Below, piece after piece: positions 35,821-42,897 of a DNA stretch of 64,000 bases. Origin of the DNA: an uncultured Microscilla sp. (GTDB lineage: Bacteria; Bacteroidota; Bacteroidia; Cytophagales; Microscillaceae). Each line of letters starts with the position of its first letter. Within the stretch, counting starts at the first letter, position 1. The notes below the pieces were generated by a model. That model saw only the letters and a list, made by a program, of their open reading frames with translations. It had not been told where the DNA came from and searched no databases. The stretch spans positions 26,920-90,919 of the forward strand of contig NZ_CANLRP010000010.1 in NCBI RefSeq assembly GCF_947493425.1, in the 5' to 3' direction. The translations under genes and the position numbers were made by a program.

Positions 35821-38085
35821 ATGACTCACGCTCTTGCTACATATACCTCATTATGGCTTATTGCTGCATTATTGCTGTTAAATATACATTTGCCTTTTGC
35901 CCAACCTACTGCGACAAGCGAGTCACTACTTACCCTTAATAACCCTGATTTTGATGATTTAGATCTTGCACCTTACCTTCAAGTACTGGCTGACCCTACC
36001 CACAGATTATCGTTTTCTGATATTAAACATCAGTACAACCACCAATTTACTCCCCTTCAGAGCTACCAACAGCCTATCAACTCAAGCTATACTTATTGGG
36101 TGAAACTGAAAGTGCACAATACCAGTATTCGTTTTATTAAAGGCTTTTTATATTTAGGGGTCAATGATACTACCCATGTGTATGTATACGATCATCAGGC
36201 AGCGGCTTTTCAAGACAGGCAAAGTACTGGGGTCATGATTGACTTTAAAGACCGATTGCATGGGTTGGGTAACTGGTACGATCAACTTGCCGAAGTACGC
36301 CTGACTCCTCAGGGTTTGTATACCATCTATTACAAAATACACAACCACTCTTCTCAGGCTATAGATTTTCAGGCCAAGCTAGTAACCGATCAAAGTCAAC
36401 AAGCCCATAACAAACGACAAAATTTTACGCAAGGGGTATTTCATGGCTTTTTTTGGCTTATTTTTTTCATTGCCATGACCGTTTTTATTAGTACCAAAGA
36501 GGTAGTTTATCTGTTATTTGCCTTACAAACTATTAGTTTTTCTATAGGCTACCTCCCTAGTTATGGGTATTTGAGCTTCATAAGCAACAATAACATTCAT
36601 GATTACATTATATGGCTGATAGCAAGTCAATTAGCAGGTATTTCTTATATCCAGTTTATGCGGGTAGTGCTTCATACTCGCCAATTATCAAAGTATATAG
36701 ACTATGCCCTGGTGTTGATGATTATCACCCGTTTAATGGCCTTGTTCATTAGTGGAATATTACTTTATCAGTACAAGCACGCCGTGGCTACCAACATGTT
36801 GTCAATCATCAACCTGGCAAATATGGTCGCAGGCATCACAATAATAGTGATTGTTTATAATAAGGGAGCCACTTTTGCCAAATATCTGCTGGTGGGTAGT
36901 TTTTTGTTTTTGGCCGGTTTAACCCTTAACAGTGTAGCTTCACTAGGGCTTATTACTGATATTGAACCAGGTTTATTTTTACAGGCAGGTATTTTGTGGC
37001 AAAACATTATGTTTGGTGCTGGATTGGGACACAATATTTACCTTAATTTTAAGAAAGAACAAGAAGCTCAGCTCAAGATTCTCTCACTGGAAAAGAATGC
37101 CAAAAGAGAACTGGAGCAAAAAGTAGCAGAACGTACTCAAGAACTCAAGAAGGCCAACAGTGAGATACTGACCCAAAATGAGGAGCTACAACAACAACAA
37201 GAGGAGGTATTGACCCAACAAGACTTTATTGCAACCAAAAACAAAGAACTTGCCCGTACCAACCATAAACTAGATAGCAGCATCAGGGCAGCCAATAATA
37301 TTCAGCAAGCTATTTTGCCTCACCAGAGTAAGTTTGACCAACTCCTCAACGACTACTTTATCATCTATCAGCCTAAAGATGTGGTATCGGGCGATTTTTA
37401 CTGGATCAATCCTATCAAAACTCACCCACATCAAGACACTTTCCCTCGCCCTGCCAACCCTTCGGTGCTCAGCCATACTCATAAGGTAGTGTTGGCGGCA
37501 GTAGATTGTACCGGGCACGGCGTACCGGGTGCTTTTATGTCTTTGATTGGGCACATGTTGCTCGATCGAATTGTAAATATTCTAAAGATTACTAATCCAG
37601 CAAAAATCTTGACACGCCTGGATAACGAAGTATTGAATATATTAACCAAAAATGGGGTACATAGCGATGGAGGAATGGATATGTCTATAGTAGTAGTAGA
37701 AAAACTACCTGATGGGCAAACCCAAATCGATTTTGCTGGTGCTAAAAGCCATTTGGTTTATGTTGACGCAAATGATGCTACCCTTCAGGAAATAAAAGGC
37801 AGTAGAAGGGCCATAGGCAGAGAAATAAAACACCCTCTGGGCTTTGAGAACCACCGCCTTACCCTGCCTGCCAATAGTTTGCTCTACCTCAAGTCAGACG
37901 GCTTTACTGATCAAAATAATGTCAAAAGACGAAAGTTTGGTACTCGTCGTCTCAAACACACCCTGGCAAAAATACATCACTTGCCTTTGCTTGAGCAAAA
38001 AGTATTTTTAAACACGCTGCTAGAGCGCTACATGCGCGATACCGAGCAACGTGATGATATTTTATTGATTGGAGTAAGGCTATAA
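35821..38085 (+). CDS. 7TMR-DISM sensor with SpoIIE/RsbU-type PP2C phosphatase
   Basis: A 754-residue membrane signalling protein. After a signal peptide there is an extracellular 7TMR-DISMED2-like beta domain (residues about 40-190, with TYWVKLKVHN), then seven membrane helices (about 200-405), a coiled coil (about 410-490, AERTQELKKANSEI), and a cytoplasmic PP2C/SpoIIE domain (about 495-754). The last shows IQQAILP, DVVSGDFYW, AAVDCTGHGVPGAFMS and DGFTDQN with the metal-binding Asp residues. It probably dephosphorylates an anti-sigma-antagonist-type protein in response to an outside signal. No partner is adjacent. Its end overlaps the convergent M20 peptidase gene by 6 bp. Confidence 0.92.
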   Translation: MTHALATYTSLWLIAALLLLNIHLPFAQPTATSESLLTLNNPDFDDLDLAPYLQVLADPTHRLSFSDIKHQYNHQFTPLQSYQQPINSSYTYWVKLKVHNTSIRFIKGFLYLGVNDTTHVYVYDHQAAAFQDRQSTGVMIDFKDRLHGLGNWYDQLAEVRLTPQGLYTIYYKIHNHSSQAIDFQAKLVTDQSQQAHNKRQNFTQGVFHGFFWLIFFIAMTVFISTKEVVYLLFALQTISFSIGYLPSYGYLSFISNNNIHDYIIWLIASQLAGISYIQFMRVVLHTRQLSKYIDYALVLMIITRLMALFISGILLYQYKHAVATNMLSIINLANMVAGITIIVIVYNKGATFAKYLLVGSFLFLAGLTLNSVASLGLITDIEPGLFLQAGILWQNIMFGAGLGHNIYLNFKKEQEAQLKILSLEKNAKRELEQKVAERTQELKKANSEILTQNEELQQQQEEVLTQQDFIATKNKELARTNHKLDSSIRAANNIQQAILPHQSKFDQLLNDYFIIYQPKDVVSGDFYWINPIKTHPHQDTFPRPANPSVLSHTHKVVLAAVDCTGHGVPGAFMSLIGHMLLDRIVNILKITNPAKILTRLDNEVLNILTKNGVHSDGGMDMSIVVVEKLPDGQTQIDFAGAKSHLVYVDANDATLQEIKGSRRAIGREIKHPLGFENHRLTLPANSLLYLKSDGFTDQNNVKRRKFGTRRLKHTLAKIHHLPLLEQKVFLNTLLERYMRDTEQRDDILLIGVRL

Positions 38086-39225
38086 TAGACTCTCTTGTAT
38101 AATACCCCAAAACATGGCTATACCTGTAGGTAATATTTCGTCTGGAAAGTCATAATCTGGATTGTGTAACTGTGGGTGATGCTCGCCTGCCCCTAATCCA
38201 AACAATGCGCCTGGATAACGTTCAGTAAACTGCCCAAAGTCTTCTGACCATTTCATAGGTGCAGTTACCTGTTTCAACTCCAGTTCGTTGCTTTCGGCTA
38301 CTTTTTTAATCGTTTCTACACAAGCTGCGTTATTCACTGCGGCAGCAAAGGATTCGGTCCATGCTATTTCAATGCCTAAGTCATATTTTTGAGCAATGGC
38401 TTGAGCCTGGCTTACTGCCTCATTGGTAAGTTTTTGCATGTCTTTGTTTGAGAAAGTACGCAAGGTAGCCCTTACCTCAGCATAGCCTGGAGTAGTACCA
38501 AAAGCTATTTCGCCCAATAGGGCATGGACAACTGTGATAAGCGTGAAATCTTCAAAACTATGGGCTTTGGGCAAACCATCCAACATTTGCACAATAGCTG
38601 CCATTGCCAATGCCGGGCTTTTACCATCTTGAGGCTCGGCTGCATGCGATGTTTCTCCTATAAGTCTAACAATCAAGCCTTTAGATGCTGCACAAAAAGC
38701 ACCTGGTTTTACTAATATTTGATGTAACGGGCTACCTGGCAGATTGTGCAGTGCAAACACATAGTCGGGCTGAATTGCTTTAAATTTTTCGTCGTTTAAC
38801 ATTTGCAAAGCTCCCTCTCCGGTTTCTTCAGCAGGCTGAAAAAGTAAGCTTACCTTGCCCCTTGGCAAATCTTGTAAAAAAGGCGCCAACCCAGCCACTA
38901 TCGTCATGTGCCCATCGTGCCCACACTTGTGTCCCACTCCTTCGCTGATAGACTTATGGGCAAAATCATTGATTTCGGCTATAGGCAAGGCGTCTAACTC
39001 ACAACGAATCAATACATGTTTGCCTGGCTGAGTTCCTTCAAAAGTGGCCACTACACCAGTGCCTCCTACTTGCTCTAGCAATTGCTTGGGCGAGTATTTT
39101 TTGAGAAAATCAACTACTCGTTGGGCGGTTTTATACTCTTGGTTTGACACTTCCGGGTATTGATGCAGGGTTTTGCGAAAGTGACTGAGTTGAGAGACTG
39201 AAAGTGTTTCGGATACTGTATTCAT
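38080..39225 (-). CDS. M20 family metallopeptidase / amidohydrolase
   Basis: The ATG at 39225 (MNTVSETLSVSQLSHFRK) gives 381 residues, the typical length. An earlier in-frame ATG at 39279 adds 18 residues that family members lack. Metal ligands appear in GHKCGHDGHM, QPAEETGEGA and FALHNLPG; the dimerisation domain lies between. M20D enzymes hydrolyse N-acyl or N-acetyl amino acids (hippurate, N-acetyl-diaminopimelate, IAA conjugates). The substrate here is unknown. No signal peptide, so cytoplasmic. Confidence 0.9.
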   Translation of the reverse strand: MNTVSETLSVSQLSHFRKTLHQYPEVSNQEYKTAQRVVDFLKKYSPKQLLEQVGGTGVVATFEGTQPGKHVLIRCELDALPIAEINDFAHKSISEGVGHKCGHDGHMTIVAGLAPFLQDLPRGKVSLLFQPAEETGEGALQMLNDEKFKAIQPDYVFALHNLPGSPLHQILVKPGAFCAASKGLIVRLIGETSHAAEPQDGKSPALAMAAIVQMLDGLPKAHSFEDFTLITVVHALLGEIAFGTTPGYAEVRATLRTFSNKDMQKLTNEAVSQAQAIAQKYDLGIEIAWTESFAAAVNNAACVETIKKVAESNELELKQVTAPMKWSEDFGQFTERYPGALFGLGAGEHHPQLHNPDYDFPDEILPTGIAMFWGIIQESLL

Positions 39226-39298
39226 CTTTTTGTAAAATAGTTTGATTGAGTAACTTTTGGTAATGTGTATTATAAACATATTAAGCCCTTAAGCAAAA

Positions 39299-39328
39299 AA
39301 TGGTTTTGTAAATCATCACAAAACCATT
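39299..39328 (-). terminator. Terminator of the LRR gene
   Basis: Perfect 11-bp stem AATGGTTTTGT/ACAAAACCATT with an 8-nt loop. On the minus strand it is followed by T6, 20 nt after the LRR stop. Confidence 0.88.
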
Positions 39329-39348
39329 AAAAAAAACAAAAAGCAACC

Positions 39349-40602
39349 TTAAAAATCTATAGTACAATTAGGTAGTCGTTTTTGAATTTTTTTCAGTTTT
39401 TTCTTTGAAATAGGGTTGCCTTCCAACACTAAATATTCCAGATTGGGCAGGTTTTGAATCTCAGCAGGTACATCGGTGAGCTTATTATTGATCAATGACA
39501 AGGTGGTGAGGTTGGTAAGCTTGCCTATAGACTTAGGTAACTTGGTGAGTTGATTGTCGTTGAGCGAAAGTACCTCTAACTGTTCAAGGTTACCCACATT
39601 TGCGGGCAATGCCGTCAGTTGGTTGCTGTCTAAAGCCAATGATTTAAGCTGGGTAAGCTTAGTAATTGCCATAGGAAAAGTAGTGATTCTATTATGTGAC
39701 AAGTTAATGTCTCTCAGGTTTTGAAGTTTGCCAAAACCAGGTGGCAAACCAGTAAGTTTGTTATATAATAGGTATAAATCTTTGAGGGTTTTGAGTTGAG
39801 CAATGCTTGCGGGCAAAAAAGTAAGGCGGTTGTGCGACAAGTGAAGTTCTTTGAGGTGCTCTAGTTCGCCTATGCTTTCGGGCACTACAGCCAGGTGGTT
39901 GCCGTCTACCGAAAGGTACTTCAGGTTTTTGAGTTGACCTATTTCTTCGGGTATGCTTTGCAAGCGATTCGATTGGGCATCGAGGTATTGTAGGTTTTGC
40001 AACAAGCCAATGCTTTCGGGCAGCACTGCGAGCTTGTTTTTGTTGAGATAAAGACTCTTCAGGTTTTGTAGTTTGCTTATGCTTTCGGGCAACTCGATGA
40101 GGTCGTTGTGCCCCAGATTTAAAATACCCAAATGCTTCAGTTTACCTATGCTTTCGGGCAAAACAGTCAGTTGGTTATGGTCAAGCCATAAATCTTCCAG
40201 ATGGTTGAGCTCACCTATGCTTTCAGGTAACTTCGTAAGGTGGTTATGGTTAAGCCAAAGCTCGTGAAGTTTTTTCAGCTTACCTATGCTTTCGGGCAAA
40301 GTATGCAAGTGATTGTGATTGAACCAGAGTTCTTCGAGCTGTTGTAATTGATCAATTGTAGAAGGCAACACCTCTATCTTGTTGCCCGAAACCCCCAACA
40401 CTAACAAACCAGGGAGGCGGTCAATGCCTTTGGGTAAACTGGTGAGTTGTTGATTGCTTATATTGAGTTTGTGTACGGCTTCAGGATTTTTAAGGGCGTC
40501 TTTCATAGACTTATACCCTTTGTATTTTTGTGCTTGGGCAGCAAACATAAATACTATTAGAAAAGATAAAGAACAAAAGAATGTTTTCACGGGAATTGTC
40601 AT
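39349..40602 (-). CDS. Secreted leucine-rich-repeat protein
   Basis: The ATG at 40602 (MTIPVKTFFC) gives 417 residues with a clear signal peptide ending in AQAQ; the frame continues 39 codons up through a hairpin that would make no sense as coding. Sixteen 23-residue LRRs follow the plant/bacterial type L-x(2)-L-x-L-x(2)-N-x-L-x(2)-LP-x-[SE]-IG-x-L (for example LPESIGKLKKLHELWL). There is no kinase or GTPase domain. It is probably periplasmic or surface-exposed and binds protein or sugar ligands. Confidence 0.9.
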   Translation of the reverse strand: MTIPVKTFFCSLSFLIVFMFAAQAQKYKGYKSMKDALKNPEAVHKLNISNQQLTSLPKGIDRLPGLLVLGVSGNKIEVLPSTIDQLQQLEELWFNHNHLHTLPESIGKLKKLHELWLNHNHLTKLPESIGELNHLEDLWLDHNQLTVLPESIGKLKHLGILNLGHNDLIELPESISKLQNLKSLYLNKNKLAVLPESIGLLQNLQYLDAQSNRLQSIPEEIGQLKNLKYLSVDGNHLAVVPESIGELEHLKELHLSHNRLTFLPASIAQLKTLKDLYLLYNKLTGLPPGFGKLQNLRDINLSHNRITTFPMAITKLTQLKSLALDSNQLTALPANVGNLEQLEVLSLNDNQLTKLPKSIGKLTNLTTLSLINNKLTDVPAEIQNLPNLEYLVLEGNPISKKKLKKIQKRLPNCTIDF

Positions 40603-40622
40603 TGGTTTAACACAAAAAAAAT

Positions 40623-40647
40623 ACATCTGGCAACCCTTACCAGATGT
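40623..40647 (-). terminator. Terminator-like hairpin just upstream of the LRR gene
   Basis: 8-bp stem ACATCTGG/CCAGATGT with a 9-nt loop. On the minus strand it is followed by T8. Only about 20 nt separate the T-run from the LRR ATG, so the LRR message either reads through it or starts inside it. Confidence 0.65.
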
Positions 40648-40864
40648 AGATTTCTTTTTATGTACAATAAAAGCACCAATTTGGCTTATTCCAGCATTTT
40701 TCCTGTTTTTGGTGAACATTGTGCCGTTATCACTTTGCCAGGAATTACATTATAGAGGTGGTTATTTTTTCAAATGCTTTACCTGCGCTTTAAGTCTTCG
40801 TCAAGACAAATACGGAATAAAACGCCTAAAAAAGCGGGTACTCATAAGCATGAAACAATGGCTA

Positions 40865-41040
40865 TCTTGGTATGTTTACCCAAAGCTTAACTCTTCTCTA
40901 TCTTTTTTTACGCCTTTTTGATAAAAAGCATCTTTTTCAATGTCATAAGTCAATGCCATAGTATTTAAAGTTTCTTGAACGGTTTTATTGTCGCCTCTGG
41001 TGGTGTCCCCACAACTGGATCAAATCAAAGGGCGAGATTG
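40865..41040 (-). pseudogene. Remnant of an Rpn-family gene (C-terminal fragment)
   Basis: The minus strand encodes GDNKTVQETLNTMALTYD and continues through EKDAFYQKGVKK before a stop. This aligns with the intact Rpn protein around TIETEQTLEYMGLTYDIEKD. An in-frame TGA lies about 12 codons upstream of the match, and the fragment ends nine residues after the repeat, so this is a broken piece of a third copy. Its 59-bp core (40902-40960) is identical to 41240-41298. Confidence 0.65.
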
Positions 41041-41298
41041 TTAACCCTCAGAAAAAAGTGACAAGCCCATTAGATACGCTCCTGCTTGCTTATTGTTTTG
41101 GTTTAGAGCTGCTCAACTTGTTCTTTGTTCAAATTGGTAGCCTTCATAATATCTTCGGTAGAAAAGCCTGCTTTTTTCATGTTCAGCGCAGCTTGAAGTA
41201 TGCCCTTTTTTTCTCCTTCTTCAATTCCTACCTTTCTACCTTTTTTTACGCCTTTTTGATAAAAAGCATCTTTTTCAATGTCATAAGTCAATGCCATA
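40902..41298 (-). repeat. Pair of identical 59-bp direct repeats (Rpn junction sequence)
   Basis: Positions 40902-40960 and 41240-41298 are identical over 59 bp. A third copy inside the intact gene (41448-41485) matches them over 38 bp. All encode the peptide DIEKDAFYQKGVKK at the same point of the protein. Confidence 0.85.
41103..41297 (-). pseudogene. Orphan C-terminal cassette of an Rpn-family protein
   Basis: A 64-codon open frame starting with MALTYDIEKDAFYQKGVKKG, the same junction peptide as the intact gene, and then a different tail (EEGEKKGILQAALNMKKAGF, ending EQVEQL). It begins 8 bp after the stop of the intact gene. Lacking the nuclease domain, it is unlikely to act on its own. 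It may be a leftover of a duplication or a spare tail that recombines into the intact gene. Confidence 0.65.
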
Positions 41299-41305
41299 CA
41301 AAAAC

Positions 41306-42103
41306 TTATTTGATCTGATCCGCAATTTTTTGTACCTCTTCTACAGTAATTTTTGTGAGGTAGGCTATTTCCTGTAAGGTCATTTTACCTGACTTCAACA
41401 AGCCAATGGTGAGCTCTAACTTCTCTTCTTGCTTGCCTTTTTTCACCCCTTTTTGATAAAAAGCATCTTTTTCAATGTCATAAGTAAGTCCCATATATTC
41501 TAATGTTTGTTCGGTTTCAATAGTTAAATTTCTTAGTCGGGCAAGTATAGCAAGTTGCCTGATATACTTTTGTAACGTACCAGGGTCATCAATTAGTTTG
41601 ATAAGTTTTGAAATTATTTGTTTCAAAACTTGTAAAGCATCTGTCTGCCGAAAATCGCCCAGCACCGCCAGCAAGACTTCTTCTGGTATTTCAGATTCAA
41701 GCCATTGGGTATAACTGACTTGCCTCAAGTCAAGCAATTCAAACCCTGTAAAAATCTCTTCTGGCTTTAGGCGAGTACGCATTTTGGGTGGCTTGCTGCC
41801 CACATAAATTACAAACTGGCGCACAGGAAGTTTATATTTTTGTTGCAAAATAGCAAAATACAGCTGCATTCGCTCTGCCATCCCCTGTTCGTTGGTGGTC
41901 TGGAACTCCAGCTGAACAATCATTTGCTCGCCTTGGGGTGTAGTGATTTTTCTCAAAAAATCAGCTTCTCGCTCTAGGGTTGTTTGCAACTTATCCTTGA
42001 GTTCTTCGCTGCTTGCTACTTCTATACCTAAGTGGATTTTACTCAAAGACAAAAAGTATTCACCTATACCCTCCTTAAGTATTTTGTCATATTGATTGCT
42101 CAT
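41306..42103 (-). CDS. Rpn family PD-(D/E)XK nuclease / putative transposase
   Basis: A 265-residue protein of the Rpn (recombination-promoting nuclease, YhgA-like) family. The core nuclease segment is ADFLRKI followed by VQLEFQTTNEQGM and an AERMQLYFAILQQKY stretch. The C-terminal part is helical with GVKKGKQEEKLELTIGLLKSG. Rpn proteins promote RecA-independent DNA joining and can be toxic; several copies per genome are usual. Downstream lie two tail fragments sharing its junction sequence. Confidence 0.85.
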   Translation of the reverse strand: MSNQYDKILKEGIGEYFLSLSKIHLGIEVASSEELKDKLQTTLEREADFLRKITTPQGEQMIVQLEFQTTNEQGMAERMQLYFAILQQKYKLPVRQFVIYVGSKPPKMRTRLKPEEIFTGFELLDLRQVSYTQWLESEIPEEVLLAVLGDFRQTDALQVLKQIISKLIKLIDDPGTLQKYIRQLAILARLRNLTIETEQTLEYMGLTYDIEKDAFYQKGVKKGKQEEKLELTIGLLKSGKMTLQEIAYLTKITVEEVQKIADQIK

Positions 42104-42421
42104 ATCTTAGCTTTTGATTATTCAAAGCTAATAAAACCATATTTTCTATGAACAATAAATTAAACATTTTGTTTAATTATTTTTTTTCACTAAACTTACT
42201 GAGCACACGGTCAAAACCAAATAGATATACTAAAAATATAAAATTGGACAACAAAATGATTGACAAATGGATTAATAAGCCTAATCTTTGTCATTAGAAC
42301 TTTAACTCAAACAAGGTCTATTTATAACATGTTAATTATCAACTATTTAATTACAATAAACAAAAATAATTGACACACGTTATAAATTAATTGATCTATT
42401 CATTTCCAAACTTGTTGAACA
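42104..42421. other. AT-rich intergenic stretch
   Basis: 318 bp between divergent Rpn and Lys-rich genes. Very AT-rich; no RNA gene, repeat or clear promoter consensus seen. Confidence 0.5.
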
Positions 42422-42838
42422 ATGGCAAAACAAAAAAAGACTGAAAAAGAAAAATCGGCAAAAGCAACTGTAACAAAACCCACAGCCAAAAAAGAAGCGA
42501 CTAAACCAGCTCCAAAGGCGAATACTGCAAAAGCAAAACCCACAGCGAAGAAAGAAACTGCTAAACCAGCTCCAAAGGCGAGTACTGTAAAGACAAAACC
42601 CGCAGCGAAGAAAGAAACTGTCAAACCAGTCAACCAAGCTATAGCTGAAAAAACAAGCAATACAGTTTTTATAGGTTCTATCAATGATATAGTAGCTGTT
42701 CAGCCTATCACAAATATTTTAAGCTTCAGCTTCTCGACCAATATCCTGGAAGATATTTGTAATGTAGCACAAGGTTTAATCCATAAAGAAGAAAGCGTTA
42801 CACATACGATAAAGCAGGTAGCCAATACTTTGGCTTAA
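42422..42838 (+). CDS. Lys/Ala/Pro-rich repeat protein, histone H1-like N-terminus
   Basis: A 138-residue protein with two parts. Residues 1-70 are highly basic, with a 20-residue repeat (two full copies at 19-38 and 39-58, a third partial at 59-69) of the type KPTAKKEATKPAPKANTAKA, like the tail of histone H1 or bacterial Hc1. Residues 71-138 are ordinary sequence predicted as strand then helix (SNTVFIGSINDIVAV, NILEDICNVAQGLI). The basic tail probably binds nucleic acid or a polyanion; the C-terminal domain is unknown. It converges on the exporter locus. Confidence 0.7.
   Translation: MAKQKKTEKEKSAKATVTKPTAKKEATKPAPKANTAKAKPTAKKETAKPAPKASTVKTKPAAKKETVKPVNQAIAEKTSNTVFIGSINDIVAVQPITNILSFSFSTNILEDICNVAQGLIHKEESVTHTIKQVANTLA
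42476..42628 (+). repeat. 60-bp tandem coding repeat (2.5 copies)
   Basis: Two full 60-bp units and a half unit encode the KPTAKKE...PAPKA repeats. DNA identity between units is high, which suggests recent slippage or unequal crossing over. Confidence 0.75.
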
Positions 42839-42848
42839 GCACAAAAAA

Positions 42849-42874
42849 GGGGCTGTATCTACGAATACATCCCC
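42849..42874. terminator. Terminator between Lys-rich gene and exporter
   Basis: 10-bp stem GGGGCTGTAT/ATACATCCCC with one mismatch and a 6-nt loop. It has A6 on the left and a T-rich run some nt to the right. It sits between convergent genes. Confidence 0.7.
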
Positions 42875-42897
42875 ATTAGCTTCTTTTATTTTTTATA

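Noticed and set aside
40454..40921. 155-codon plus-strand frame opposite the LRR start region
   Set aside because: It runs antisense through the LRR signal peptide and the Rpn remnant and has no recognisable domain.
42380..42684. Minus-strand hydrophobic repeat frames
   Set aside because: They are antisense images of the Lys/Ala/Pro repeats; repetitive DNA gives open frames on both strands.
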